Shown here one piece after another: positions 35,756 to 44,091 of a stretch of DNA of 64,000 nucleotides (positions are counted from its first letter, which is position 1; each line of letters starts with the position of its first letter). The stretch covers positions 17,217-81,216 of the forward strand of contig PDZX01000013.1 in the NCBI GenBank assembly GCA_002753185.1, written 5' to 3'. This stretch comes from Magnetococcales bacterium WMHbin3. GTDB taxonomy: Bacteria > Pseudomonadota > Magnetococcia > Magnetococcales > Magnetaquicoccaceae. Made by a program: the position numbers and the translations under genes. The notes under the pieces are model-generated. The model was given only the letters and a program-made list of their open reading frames with translations. It made no database searches and had not been told where the DNA came from.

Positions 35756-36762
35756 CCCACCCTGGATTCCACCACGTTCAACTCGCGCCAGGCCACCCGG
35801 CCCAACCCCCGCGCCTCGGCCATGGCCAGAAACGGCACCCGATCCGGCGTCAGATCCAAAAATCCCAAACAGAAACTGTCCAGGGCCACCTCGTCCAACG
35901 AAGCGATCACCGTCTCCCCGACCGCCACGTCCTCCAGATTGCCGCCGGTGGGACCGTTCCGCTTGAGGATCCGGGTGGCGTCCATCACCGTCAGGGTGGG
36001 CCGCACCGCTGCGGCCAGGTCCACGATCGAGCGGTGAATCGATTGATGCAACCGGTTGCGCTGGCCGCCGATCACCCCGTACCAGTTCTTCATGGCCAAA
36101 GTGCAAGCACAAAGAGAATGGTGTTTGACAATGGGCAGATTGATCACCTTGTCCGCCTCATGGAAAAAACGGGCCACCGGCCACGCCTTGAGCACCTCGC
36201 CACCCATGTCGGTCTCGACGAAATCCTCCCGCCCCGCCAGACGCACCTTGCCCCCGGCCTCCTCGACCGCCTGACCGATCCCGGAACGCGCGAAACAGCG
36301 CCGGGGATCGTTCAGCGAGACATCCGTCACCCACACCTCCTTTGCCCCGGCCTCCCGGCACATCTTCACCACGGCCCCCACCAACTCCGGGCCGGTGTTG
36401 GCCCCCTGCTCCGGCTGCCGGTCCCACCCCACGTTGGGTTTTAGCAACACCCGGTCGCCGCGCCCAACGAAACGGGCCATCCCACCCAGCTTCTCCACCG
36501 CCTCCCGCGCCATGGCCTCGGTGCGCGCGCCCCGCGCCACCGCCATCACCGGGCGCAAAGGATCGGCGGCCACCCGGAAATCCTTGAACTTCTTGAGTTC
36601 CACCAGGCTCTGGCGCATGGGGCGGTCGCTGTAAACCAGATACCCGCCCCCCGCCAAACCCGCCGCCAGACCGGATACCCCCAGCACCCGGCCCAGAAAG
36701 ACCCGCCGGGTCAACGGCGGTTCGATGACATCATTTCTTTCCGCCTTGCGCCGCGTCGCCAT
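35752..36762 (-). CDS. Tat-exported DUF362 protein
   Basis: This 336-residue protein starts with a twin-arginine signal (LTRRVFLGRVLGVSG), so it should be folded before export. DUF362 features include DRVLLKPNVGW, GAKEVWVTDVSL, DKVINLPIVKHH and MKNWYGVIGG. Many DUF362 proteins carry ferredoxin motifs; this one has none, but a full ferredoxin protein is encoded next to it. It overlaps the genes on both sides (31 bp with the DUF6599 gene, 4 bp with the polyferredoxin). The biochemical function of DUF362 is not established. Confidence 0.85.
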   Translation of the reverse strand: MATRRKAERNDVIEPPLTRRVFLGRVLGVSGLAAGLAGGGYLVYSDRPMRQSLVELKKFKDFRVAADPLRPVMAVARGARTEAMAREAVEKLGGMARFVGRGDRVLLKPNVGWDRQPEQGANTGPELVGAVVKMCREAGAKEVWVTDVSLNDPRRCFARSGIGQAVEEAGGKVRLAGREDFVETDMGGEVLKAWPVARFFHEADKVINLPIVKHHSLCACTLAMKNWYGVIGGQRNRLHQSIHRSIVDLAAAVRPTLTVMDATRILKRNGPTGGNLEDVAVGETVIASLDEVALDSFCLGFLDLTPDRVPFLAMAEARGLGRVAWRELNVVESRVG

Positions 36763-37645
36763 TTGCCAAGAACCTCTGCACCGGCCCCCAGGCCGCATCC
36801 AAGGGAATCCCGAACGCGCCGAGCAGCCGCTCCCCGTCGCGCAGATAGAACCACTCCCCCTCGTAGGGATCTTTTACCAAGATCACCACCCGGCCCTCAC
36901 GCTCCTCCCGGACCAGGGGAATCCCCTCCCTGGCAAGGAACGCATTCAATTTTTTCTCCAGTTGCGCGCCGTCTTCCGCGAGAAAGGCCTGCACCTCCTT
37001 CCCCTCCCTGCGAAAGGTGCGCTCCAGCACATTGACGAAAAAATCCAAGCCCCGGTAGCCCTCCTTGAAGAAACGGGTGGCCAGCTCCTCGCCCAGTTCC
37101 GGAAAGCGGAATTTCACCAATCCGGCCTCACCACCAGCCGCCCGCGCCACCGCTTCGCCGACCGCCTCCAGGGGGGCGTCGTCGGCAAAGGCGGTCAGCT
37201 TGACGTAACGGGATCCCACGATGAAGCGCAACCCCCGCCCATCCCGGCTCCCCATCTCGCCGATGGCCACCGGACGCGCGCCGGGACTCGCCTCCTGGGA
37301 GATGACGCCGAAGGCATGCAATGGTTTGCCCATCTCATAGATGTCCACCACCACCGTTGGACGCCCCCCGGAGCCGTACTCGCCGACCGCCAGTTGCGTA
37401 AAGCCGGCGCTGATGAAAAAAACCGCATGGCCGTTGACGTAGTCGTGGAGGTTCTCCTTGCCGAACAGGCGCGGCTCGCCCAGGCGCGGCAGTTCCCCGG
37501 CCCGCGCGGGCAGCAGTTCCGCCAATGGGGACAGACGCGCCCCGGCCTGCTTGAAATCCAGCAGACCGGGGTCGTAATGCTGGCCGTCCCGCCACACCCC
37601 CCAGGCGATCGCCGGCAGCAGAGCCAGCAACAGCCAGCGGGTCAT
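36731..37645 (-). CDS. DUF6599-like exported protein
   Basis: This 304-residue protein has an N-terminal signal or anchor (MTRWLLLALLPAIAWG). It shows a duplicated pattern of LFGKENLHDYVNGHAVFFIS and a later helical half with repeated Phe and Arg (RRFPELGEEL-like, FFVNVLERTF). This matches the DUF6599 family, often seen beside DUF362 and aldo/keto reductase genes. No catalytic residue is obvious. Its ATG overlaps the upstream reductase stop by 4 bp. The family name is from memory of its motifs, and the role is unknown. Confidence 0.72.
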   Translation of the reverse strand: MTRWLLLALLPAIAWGVWRDGQHYDPGLLDFKQAGARLSPLAELLPARAGELPRLGEPRLFGKENLHDYVNGHAVFFISAGFTQLAVGEYGSGGRPTVVVDIYEMGKPLHAFGVISQEASPGARPVAIGEMGSRDGRGLRFIVGSRYVKLTAFADDAPLEAVGEAVARAAGGEAGLVKFRFPELGEELATRFFKEGYRGLDFFVNVLERTFRREGKEVQAFLAEDGAQLEKKLNAFLAREGIPLVREEREGRVVILVKDPYEGEWFYLRDGERLLGAFGIPLDAAWGPVQRFLANGDAAQGGKK

Positions 37646-38838
37646 AGGGTGAGCAGGCGATGGGCGGCGGCGAGTTTTTGCGCAACCGGCAGGCCATACG
37701 GACAGGCGCGCGAACAACCATCATCCGCGCACTCCCCGCAGGCTGCCGCGTTTTTCTCCACGGACGCATAAGCGCGCATGGCATTTTTTTCATCGCCATA
37801 ATTGGAAAAATACATCTGGTAGCGCAGGATGGAGGCGATTTCCACTCCTGCGGGGCAGGAGTCCAGGCAGTCGCCGCAGCCGGTGCGGCAGTAATCGGCG
37901 CCGTGCAGGGCGGCATAGAGATCCAGATGGCGCTGGTCCGCCGCCGTGAAGGGTTTTCCCGAAGCGGGCAGATAGAGATCCAGATCCTGCGCCGACTTGA
38001 TGGTGATCACCAGCCCGCTCACCTCCGGGTGGTGCAAGGCCCACTTGAAGGCGGACTGTTCGTACTGGCCCGGATCGAACTGCATGCCGCTCTCGCGGGT
38101 CCCGGCCAGGACCTTCATGGCCACCACCCCCACGCCGCGCGCATTGGCCTCCTTGAGCACCTCCGGGACCTTGGGGAATTTCATGAAATGGAACGCCGGC
38201 ATGATGAGGTCGAAATGACCGGAGCGAACCGCCTCGCTCATCAGCGCCTCCATGTTGTGGGGGCCGTGGGAAGAGGCGGCCAGGTGACGCACCTTGCCCG
38301 CCTTTTTCAGCTCGGCGGTGGCCATCAACATTTCCTCGTCCAACAGACGGGCCTTTTCCTTTTCGAGATCATTGAGTTCCCCAATGGCATGCACAAAGAC
38401 CACGTCCAGGTAGTCGGTTCCCATGCGCTTGAGGCTGTTCTCGACGGCGGCGATGTAATCCGCCTTTTTGGCGCCCACCTGCAGATGGCTCTTGCCCGCC
38501 TGGAAGGGGATGGCCTGACAGTATTTGGAGGCGATGTGGATCTTGTCGCGCGCCTTGACCTTGCGCAACGCCTCGCCGATAAAATCCTCGCTGGGACCGT
38601 AGTCCGGCGCGGTGTCGAAGTAGTTCACCCCCCGGTCGATGGCCCGCAACACCAGCGCGGCGGAGGAGAGTTTGCCCGCCCCGAAGGAGATGTCGCTCAT
38701 TTTGATGCCGGTCTTGCCCAATGGCCGCCAGCTTTCCACCTTGGCCCTGCCGCCCTCGTCCGCCGCCTGCGACGAGGCGGGAACCCCCCCGGCGACGGCC
38801 ATCAGCGCCGCCGACTTGATGAATGTCCTGCGTTCCAT
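37642..38838 (-). CDS. Tat-exported aldo/keto reductase with C-terminal 4Fe-4S clusters
   Basis: This 398-residue protein starts MERRTFIKSAALMAVAGG, a twin-arginine signal. The AKR tetrad is visible: Asp and Tyr in FDTAPDYG, Lys in IASKYC and His in FVHAIG. The C-terminus has CRTGCGDCLDSCP and CGECADDGCSRACP, ligands for two Fe-S clusters. Cytosolic relatives use NAD(P)H. In the periplasm such cofactors are scarce, so the Fe-S clusters may take electrons from the membrane polyferredoxin encoded three genes downstream. GAGGAG lies ahead of ATG 38838. It is the first gene of the operon. Confidence 0.88.
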   Translation of the reverse strand: MERRTFIKSAALMAVAGGVPASSQAADEGGRAKVESWRPLGKTGIKMSDISFGAGKLSSAALVLRAIDRGVNYFDTAPDYGPSEDFIGEALRKVKARDKIHIASKYCQAIPFQAGKSHLQVGAKKADYIAAVENSLKRMGTDYLDVVFVHAIGELNDLEKEKARLLDEEMLMATAELKKAGKVRHLAASSHGPHNMEALMSEAVRSGHFDLIMPAFHFMKFPKVPEVLKEANARGVGVVAMKVLAGTRESGMQFDPGQYEQSAFKWALHHPEVSGLVITIKSAQDLDLYLPASGKPFTAADQRHLDLYAALHGADYCRTGCGDCLDSCPAGVEIASILRYQMYFSNYGDEKNAMRAYASVEKNAAACGECADDGCSRACPYGLPVAQKLAAAHRLLTL

Positions 38839-38929
38839 ATCGATCTCCTCCCGAAAAAATGCCATTGCGCGCCAAACCCCGTGACATCAGTTTCTCTCGA
38901 TCACACCTGGTTTGTCCAGTGACCAGTCG

Positions 38930-41071
38930 TCACTTCCTGGCGCAATGGTCGCCCATCTTGCGATCCCAGTTGGCAATGTGGAACGTAAACCAGTTCTTGA
39001 CGAAGCTCAACAGGTCCAGAAGGATGGTATAGGCGCCCGAATCGATGCTTTTTTCGAAGATCTCCGCCTGAGCGCGAAAAATGGCATGCTGCGCCAGATG
39101 GTCCTGCATTGCCGGATCCTTGGCGCGCCGCATGAGCTGCTCCTCGCGGTCGAAATGGGCACGGGCGTGATCGAAAAGCTTCCTGGCCAGTTCCCGCAAG
39201 GTCGCAACGGGGGCACGCTCCCGCATGGCGCCGTGAAAGCGGTTCACCATGGCAAACAGCGTTTTGTGGTCGTCGTCGATCTCCAGGACGTTGACCAGCA
39301 GGCTGTTGTGCCAGGCGACCAGCTCGATTTGCCGTGGCGGCGACGGCATGGGGTGCAAATAGAGCGCATCCAGGGCGGCAAACAGCTCCTGACGCCGCAG
39401 ATGCACATCGCGCATGGCTTCACCGGCCTCGGAGGACCGATCCCCGTTGAGCAGGGTGATGGCCCTGCTGGCCGCCTCATGCATGGCCTGACACTTTCTC
39501 AGGGTATCCTGGAAAACGGGGATCTCCGCCAGCGGGGTGGCGCGATTGGCCTCGAGCCACTTGCCCACCTCGCTGTTTTCCCAGCTGGCGAAAGCCGTAT
39601 TGCCCAGCCGCACGTTGCCGAAGGCCGCCTTTTCCAACTGCCCGATCATGGTCAGGATGTCACTCTTGAAGCGATACATCTCGAAGGGTTCCGCAAACCC
39701 CTCGAAAGAGAGCAGAGAGTCGTGGAAGGCATCGTTGTACTCGCGGGCAATCCTGGACAACACCCCGAACTGGTTGACGGAACCATTGAGAAAACGGGTC
39801 ATGCGCACGGAGCGCTCCAGCCTGGCCTTGACCTGCTGGGAGAACTGGTTGGTGCGGATGGCCGAGTCGTGACTGGTCTTGGTGAATTGGCTCGCATCCA
39901 GGGTTCTTTGCTCCATGTCGCGCACGGTGGCGGCCATCCGCGCGGCCTGACCGCCGATCTCTCCCATGCTGGCGACGCCGCGTTCGGCCTCCAGGACGAC
40001 ATTCCGGGTGGCGGTTTCCAGTTGGTGGGCGCTGTCTTGAATGGCGCCCATCGCATCCTTCAACTCGTGCATGCTGTCGGCCACCTGCTGCGTGGTCAGG
40101 ATCTGGTCATCGACGGCCAGGGCGATCTCCCGGTTGCCTTGTTCGATGCGTTCCACCCAATCGAAGATCTTGGTGGAAACCTGTGCCGCATCGCTGGAGC
40201 GGTCCTGAATTTCCTGAACCCGGATCACGATATCGCCGGTGGCCTGACTGGTCTGTCTGGCCAGGGCCTTGATTTCGCTGGCCACCACCGCGAATCCCTT
40301 GCCGGCCTCGCCCGCCCCGGCCGCTTCGATGGAGGCGTTGAGGGCCAACATGTTGGTCTGATCCGCGATATCGTAAATGAAGTCCACCACCGCGCCGATC
40401 TCCCTGGCGGCGTTGGCCAGCGCATCCAGGACAAAGCCGAACTCGCTGGTCGCCTGGCTGGCGGCCGAGGCGGCCATGCTGGCCTGTTGACACTGCGCGT
40501 GGACCTGATGAAAGGAGTCCACCATCTCATCCGTGGCCGTGACCACCGTTCCGCTGACCGTCGTGGATCGGCGCAGCCGCTCCATCACCCCGTGCAGGTC
40601 TTCCACCATCTCGTTGGCGGCGGACTGCACGGTGTGCAGAACGGCCTTCGATGCGTCGGACTCATGATTCACGAGGTCGATCTCACGGGCAATCTCCATG
40701 GCGGATTGATTGAGGAGTCCCATGTGCTCGAGGATCCGGCTCAGATTGACCAGGGTGGCGGCCATTTCCTTGGCCAACTGGCTGTTGTCCTGATCGATCT
40801 CCCCGGCCAGTGTGAAGAGGGCGCCGACATCCTTGCCGAGATACTTGTGAATCTGAATCAGTTCCATGATCAACGACGAGGCGTTGCCGACCTGCATGCC
40901 GATGACACGGATTGCGTGTTGCAATTGGTCGTTCAGGAGGACAAACGGGTCCTGGGCAGGGGAGACGCCATGCACTCCCCGCTTGAGGAATTTCAGGATC
41001 AATGGATGGGCTGATTTCATGAAACGATCGATAATAGATAAAATTTTCTGATCATCACGGACGTCGGACAC
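38930..41071 (-). CDS. soluble methyl-accepting protein with C-terminal hemerythrin
   Basis: This chemoreceptor of about 713 residues has no membrane segment. The signalling tip [20 protein letters not shown] is typical of the family. After the coiled coil comes a region with [12 protein letters not shown] and KCQAMHEAA that resembles a degenerate CZB domain. The last 125 residues form a bacteriohemerythrin: [39 protein letters not shown] and [10 protein letters not shown] supply the expected His, Glu and Asp ligands for a di-iron O2 site. It is probably an oxygen sensor for aerotaxis. GTG 41071 with GGAGGGG upstream is chosen; the frame is open to 41257 and the true start is uncertain. Confidence 0.88.
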   Translation of the reverse strand: MSDVRDDQKILSIIDRFMKSAHPLILKFLKRGVHGVSPAQDPFVLLNDQLQHAIRVIGMQVGNASSLIMELIQIHKYLGKDVGALFTLAGEIDQDNSQLAKEMAATLVNLSRILEHMGLLNQSAMEIAREIDLVNHESDASKAVLHTVQSAANEMVEDLHGVMERLRRSTTVSGTVVTATDEMVDSFHQVHAQCQQASMAASAASQATSEFGFVLDALANAAREIGAVVDFIYDIADQTNMLALNASIEAAGAGEAGKGFAVVASEIKALARQTSQATGDIVIRVQEIQDRSSDAAQVSTKIFDWVERIEQGNREIALAVDDQILTTQQVADSMHELKDAMGAIQDSAHQLETATRNVVLEAERGVASMGEIGGQAARMAATVRDMEQRTLDASQFTKTSHDSAIRTNQFSQQVKARLERSVRMTRFLNGSVNQFGVLSRIAREYNDAFHDSLLSFEGFAEPFEMYRFKSDILTMIGQLEKAAFGNVRLGNTAFASWENSEVGKWLEANRATPLAEIPVFQDTLRKCQAMHEAASRAITLLNGDRSSEAGEAMRDVHLRRQELFAALDALYLHPMPSPPRQIELVAWHNSLLVNVLEIDDDHKTLFAMVNRFHGAMRERAPVATLRELARKLFDHARAHFDREEQLMRRAKDPAMQDHLAQHAIFRAQAEIFEKSIDSGAYTILLDLLSFVKNWFTFHIANWDRKMGDHCARK

Positions 41072-41312
41072 TCCCTCTTGCCCCCTCCTATCGATCACAC
41101 CCCTTTTTCGGCTGCAAAAAATGCTCCGGCTCCAGGCGTTCAGGGTGTCGAGATCGGCATCGACCATATCATACCGCATCTCCGGCTGGAAACGCCACAA
41201 GGAAGAAGCCGCCGGCAACCGAATCGGATCCTGCGGGCTGGTGGCGGGCCATTCCAACGAATCTGGCCGTTGCGGAGCGCGATGGGAGTGCCCTGATTGA
41301 GAAGAAACAAAA

Positions 41313-41345
41313 ATGCCGAAGCCTTCGCGAGGATGGCTTCGGCAT
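41313..41345 (-). terminator. intrinsic terminator beyond the displaced tRNA-Pro 3' end
   Basis: An 11 bp perfect stem (ATGCCGAAGCC at 41313-41323 with GGCTTCGGCAT at 41335-41345) is followed on the minus strand by TTTTTGTTTC. It lies 24 bp past the duplicated tRNA-Pro 3' end, where the original tRNA transcript would have ended before the element inserted. Confidence 0.75.
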
Positions 41346-41369
41346 GAAGAGGGATCGAAGGAGAATGAA

Positions 41370-41419
41370 TGGTCGGGGTGGCGAGATTCGAACTCACGAC
41401 CCCAGCGACCCGAACGCTG
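41370..41419. repeat. outer copy of 50 bp tRNA-Pro direct repeat (att site)
   Basis: These 50 bp are identical to 43969-44018, the 3' end of tRNA-Pro(CGG) from the CCA tail back through the anticodon stem. After the shared CTG the sequences diverge at once. The copy lacks the D arm and 5' acceptor half, so it is not a functional tRNA. Confidence 0.88.
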
Positions 41420-41628
41420 GAATACCGGCTTTTTGGCGTTTCCGCATATTGCGCTATCTCTTATAAAATCAATACATTATTTGCTTGACGTTTCCGCGAG
41501 TTTCCGCTAATTTCTCTCCAGTGGCCGCTGACCGCATTTCCGGCCAGATGGCCGCCGTGTTGAACGGCACCCCCAAGGCCGAGTGCTTCCCATCTCTCCC
41601 AAACGAACCGCAACAGGAGTTTGATCCC

Positions 41629-41874
41629 ATGCTGACCGTGACCCTGCCCGATGATCTGGCAAGATCGTTTCGCACCCTGGCCGAAGAAGCCGGGCAAACC
41701 CTGCATGAGTGCGTCGTGTCGGCCATGCGTCGTTATCTGGAAGAGATGGAGGAGCGGGAAGACATGGAAGATGCCCGGCTTGCCTTGGAGTCTTACCGGC
41801 AAAATCCAGAAGGTGCGTTGAGTATTGACGATGTGCTGAATCTGTGTGGTCTTTCCAGGAAGGATGTATCGTGA
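41629..41874 (+). CDS. RelB-type ribbon-helix-helix antitoxin
   Basis: This 81-residue protein begins MLTVTLPDDLARSFRTLAEE, the beta-strand plus helix of an RHH DNA-binding domain, and continues with an acidic helix that would bind a toxin. CAGGAG precedes ATG 41629 at normal spacing; the longer frame upstream overlaps no recognisable sequence. Its stop overlaps the GTG start of the broken relE toxin as GTGA, the usual antitoxin-toxin coupling. Confidence 0.78.
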   Translation: MLTVTLPDDLARSFRTLAEEAGQTLHECVVSAMRRYLEEMEEREDMEDARLALESYRQNPEGALSIDDVLNLCGLSRKDVS

Positions 41875-42084
41875 CCTGGACAGTGGTTTGGGATGCCGCC
41901 GCATCTCCAGAGGGCGATCGGATTGTCAGTTGATCCACGGCCACCAGGATCATGCACGCTGAAAGGCATTCCGAACGTCTGGCGTATCCGCGAGGGTGAT
42001 TATCGCATCATCTATTCCATCCAGGATGACCGACTGGTGGTCCTGATCGTCAAGATCGGCCATCGGCGCGAAGTCTACCGCTGA
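41871..42084 (+). pseudogene. broken RelE-family toxin gene
   Basis: The gene begins with GTG at 41871 reading MTWTVVWDAAA, a RelE N-terminus, but the frame ends at a stop 60 bp later. A second frame recovers the toxin C-terminus: LQRAIGLSVDPRPPG, LKGIPNVWRIREGDYRIIY and VKIGHRREVYR. The total (214 nt) is shorter than a normal relE of about 260 nt, and its length is not a multiple of three. A small internal deletion or frameshift has therefore destroyed it. The partner antitoxin is intact. Confidence 0.8.
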
Positions 42085-42328
42085 TCACCGAATGCCCGGC
42101 CTACCGCGACGGCGGGAAGAGGTGGCACCTTCACCACCCTGGCCGGGCTACCCCTTTGAAGGTACGCCGATGAAGGAGAATCGGGCGCATGGTTGATTCG
42201 CAAGCTGAATGGCTTCATCAACCTATCGCGTCCCTTATCCTCCATAATGTAGAGTCTTCCCCAGTTGCGCAACGTTTCTGGCTTCCAGCCCGATCATCTG
42301 GACGCCATGCCACCTTGGAGAAGACATC

Positions 42329-42622
42329 ATGAATACTGAACAAATTCCTCAACGAATCCGTCAAGCCCCCACCCTGGCCGCAAGCGCGGCGATCATCGAA
42401 CGCTTGGCGCGTTCCCCCGCAACCCAACGTCCCATGTTGAAACGTCCGGGTGCGGCAGCGTATCTGGCCATCGGCGTGAGTACGCTGGAAAAAATGGCCC
42501 TTACCGGCGGCGGGCCGCGATTCATCAAGCTTGGGAAAACTGTTGTCTATGACCCCCACGACCTGGATAGCTGGTTGGAGTCGCGGAAGGTTTTCAGCAC
42601 CAGCTATCGATGGCGGTTGTAA
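42329..42622 (+). CDS. AlpA-like helix-turn-helix regulator/excisionase
   Basis: In this 97-residue protein, RPGAAAYLAIGVSTLEKMAL and FIKLGKTVVYDPHDLDSWLE form the MerR-like winged helix typical of AlpA and excisionase proteins of integrated elements. Its place between an att repeat and a replication gene fragment fits a regulator of excision or integration. The N-terminal 35 residues are element-specific. TTGGAG lies upstream of ATG 42329. Confidence 0.82.
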   Translation: MNTEQIPQRIRQAPTLAASAAIIERLARSPATQRPMLKRPGAAAYLAIGVSTLEKMALTGGGPRFIKLGKTVVYDPHDLDSWLESRKVFSTSYRWRL

Positions 42623-42706
42623 ACTCCCCAAGCCACGCAAAATGAAAACCGCCGGGGAGCGGGAAACTCACCCGGCGGGAAACCATGGACGCGGGCACAG
42701 TATACC

Positions 42707-43036
42707 GTGCCAGACCGTCGAGGGCAACCACCAACTCTGGCCGAAATCGAATCGGCGTTGGCCGCTCTTGACCCTGGATGCGACCGGGAAAAATGGTTCA
42801 CCGTCGGCGCGGCACTCAAGAACAGGCTTGGCGACCAAGAAGGATTCCACCTGTTCGACCATTGGAGCCGGGGCGGCGCATCGTACAACCTTGCCCCCTG
42901 GCGAAACAAGCGCGATGATGGCCGCCTTGACCAGTCAAGCCCGATTGGTCGAAAGCACGGAGCTTGTTCAACGTATCGAAGAAGTTGGAGGAAACCGGAT
43001 GACCAGTATTTTATCGAACAGGGTCAAGCGGTTTGA
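42707..43036 (+). pseudogene. primase-type fragment with PriCT-2-like domain
   Basis: From GTG 42707 the frame reads EIESALAALDPGCDREKWF, VGAALKNRLGDQEGF and LFDHWSRGGASYN, a good match to the PriCT-2 segment of phage/plasmid primases and DUF5906-type helicases. After that the sequence loses similarity and ends at 43036, far short of a full primase. It is probably a remnant of a replication gene of the element, disrupted by deletion. Confidence 0.6.
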
Positions 43037-43115
43037 ACAGGGCGATGGCAAAGCCAACGGAGACGGATGGTTGGCGCGTTATTTGGCGGACATCAGGGAT
43101 CTTCAAGCCGGATGA
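42915..43115 (+). CDS. hypothetical 66-residue protein inside the element
   Basis: ATG 42915 opens a frame (TSQARLVESTELVQRIEEVG, ending ADIRDLQAG) that overlaps the primase fragment in another frame. Its helical, charged composition looks more protein-like than the alternative frame over 42950-43110. No family is recognised. It may be the shifted end of the same broken gene. Confidence 0.3.
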   Translation: MMAALTSQARLVESTELVQRIEEVGGNRMTSILSNRVKRFEQGDGKANGDGWLARYLADIRDLQAG

Positions 43116-43130
43116 AAACGTTTTGTGCCG

Positions 43131-43298
43131 ATGACGCCGGAAGGGATCGAACGCGAGGATGCGGAACTTGCACACACGGCGGAAGGTCGGCGGGTCTTGG
43201 CGGCGTACCGGTGCGGTGCCCGAATGGGGGGCTATGTGCGGAGGAAGATAATTGATGTGCCGGACGGGGAACCGCGCATTTGGGGGTGGACGCCTTGA
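43131..43298 (+). CDS. hypothetical 55-residue protein inside the element
   Basis: ATG 43131 starts a short frame reading MTPEGIEREDAELAHTAEGR, with RMGGYVRRKIIDVPDGEPRI later and a stop at 43298. The basic and acidic pattern is plausible for a small soluble protein. There is no clear ribosome site and no known motif, so this is a tentative call. Confidence 0.3.
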   Translation: MTPEGIEREDAELAHTAEGRRVLAAYRCGARMGGYVRRKIIDVPDGEPRIWGWTP

Positions 43299-43376
43299 AC
43301 TTCGACTGCCTGGGCTGGCGCAACGGAACAGATGGATGACGAGACAGGGGCGGAACCACCCACCAGGGAGTGATCA

Positions 43377-43745
43377 TCACCTGGTGGGGGCAAGCAATCC
43401 CTGGCCAGGGGCAGGCATGCGCATCTCCTGACTGGCAGGGACATACTGCACGGGGAGGGGCCATGCCCGCATGAGTCCGAAAAGCAGGCCGATCCCGCCA
43501 AGGATCATGGCCCCCATCTTGATCACCATGCGGAGTTCCAGTTCCTTCATGTCCCGCTTCAGTTCGATCTTGGCGGCTTCGACATCGCCCTTGATGGCCA
43601 ACTCCTTGAGCCGCGTTTCTTCCACCTTCTGAAGGACATTTGACAGTGCCTTGGCCTGGGCTTCGGCTTGGGCAGGCGGCACCCCGGCGCTTTCCAATTC
43701 CTTCACAAAGGCCAGCGTGTCAAACGGGATGGCAATGGTGGTCAT
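43377..43745 (-). CDS. DUF1640-family coiled-coil membrane-anchored protein (copy 1)
   Basis: This 122-residue protein starts with FDTLAFVKELESAGVPPAQA, the DUF1640 (CCDC90-like) head, and continues with a charged coiled coil. One C-terminal membrane helix follows (IKMGAMILGGIGLLFGLMRA) and then a short Pro-rich tail. The helix and tail are almost identical in protein and DNA to the copy at 52546-52986. CTGCCAGGAG precedes the start, as in the other copies. Function in bacteria is unknown. It lies inside the tRNA-Pro element. Confidence 0.82.
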   Translation of the reverse strand: MTTIAIPFDTLAFVKELESAGVPPAQAEAQAKALSNVLQKVEETRLKELAIKGDVEAAKIELKRDMKELELRMVIKMGAMILGGIGLLFGLMRAWPLPVQYVPASQEMRMPAPGQGLLAPTR

Positions 43746-43930
43746 GGGGTTTTCTCCTGGCAGGCTAATCCGGGCCGGGGGCTGTTCACCCTCTGACCGG
43801 GAGCAACTGACAGGCGCGAGGAAGGCGGGCCGACTCTCTCACCCTGGAAGCGCAAGCGCCATCCTGTCACGGGTTTGACGAACTCCCGAATTTTTTCCAA
43901 TTGATTGCTATTTCGATTGCTGAAACAAAA

Positions 43931-43953
43931 ACAGCCACCTTGCGAGTGGCTGT
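43931..43953 (-). terminator. intrinsic terminator after tRNA-Pro(CGG)
   Basis: Stem ACAGCCAC (43931-43938) pairs with GTGGCTGT (43946-43953) around a 7 nt loop, and the minus strand continues TTTTGTTTC. It lies 15 bp past the CCA end of the tRNA and would have been brought by the integrated element. Confidence 0.72.
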
Positions 43954-43968
43954 AAGTGTTTGATTTAT

Positions 43969-44018
43969 TGGTCGGGGTGGCGAGATTCGAACTCACGACC
44001 CCAGCGACCCGAACGCTG
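43969..44018. repeat. inner copy of 50 bp tRNA-Pro direct repeat (att site)
   Basis: This is the 3' 50 bp of the functional tRNA-Pro, including CCA, T arm and 3' anticodon stem. It is identical to 41370-41419. It marks the junction between element and intact tRNA gene. Confidence 0.88.
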
Positions 44019-44045
44019 TGCTCTACCAGACTGAGCCACACCCCG
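43969..44045 (-). tRNA. tRNA-Pro (anticodon CGG)
   Basis: The minus strand folds into a full cloverleaf: acceptor CGGGGTG with CACCCCG, discriminator A and encoded CCA. The anticodon stem CAGCG/CGCTG encloses loop TTCGGGT, giving anticodon CGG, which reads CCG. The T loop GTTCGAATC is standard. The 3' half has been replaced by the element's own copy, preserving the gene. Confidence 0.95.
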
Positions 44046-44064
44046 ACAAATCAATTCCAACAGG

Positions 44065-44091
44065 ATAATACACAACCCGCATCCGGGTCAA
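44065..44091 (-). promoter_or_regulatory. putative promoter of tRNA-Pro
   Basis: On the minus strand TTGACC (44086-44091) and TATTAT (44065-44070) are 15 bp apart, a short but workable spacing, 20 bp before the tRNA. The -35 overlaps the ispB stop codon. Confidence 0.45.

Larger units (their letters stand above)
41370..44018. mobile_element. remnant integrative element in tRNA-Pro(CGG)
   Basis: The stretch is bounded by an exact 50 bp repeat of the tRNA-Pro 3' end, the standard footprint of tyrosine-recombinase integration. It carries relB and a broken relE, an AlpA-like regulator, a fragment with a primase PriCT-2-like domain, small unknown frames and a DUF1640 gene. No integrase is present, and two genes are broken, so it is a decayed or satellite element. 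The spaces at 42085-42328 and 42623-42706 hold no gene I can support. Confidence 0.8.

Noticed and set aside
41370..41450. A second tRNA-Pro gene
   Set aside because: Only the 3' 50 bp are present; the D arm and 5' acceptor strand are missing, so it is an att copy.
42085..42328. Possible riboswitch or structured RNA upstream of the AlpA-like gene
   Set aside because: Some short inverted repeats are present, but I could not match any known riboswitch core.
43742..44041. Integrase C-terminal remnant next to the tRNA-Pro att site
   Set aside because: The minus-strand frame crosses the tRNA gene and lacks the tyrosine recombinase R..H..Y motifs.
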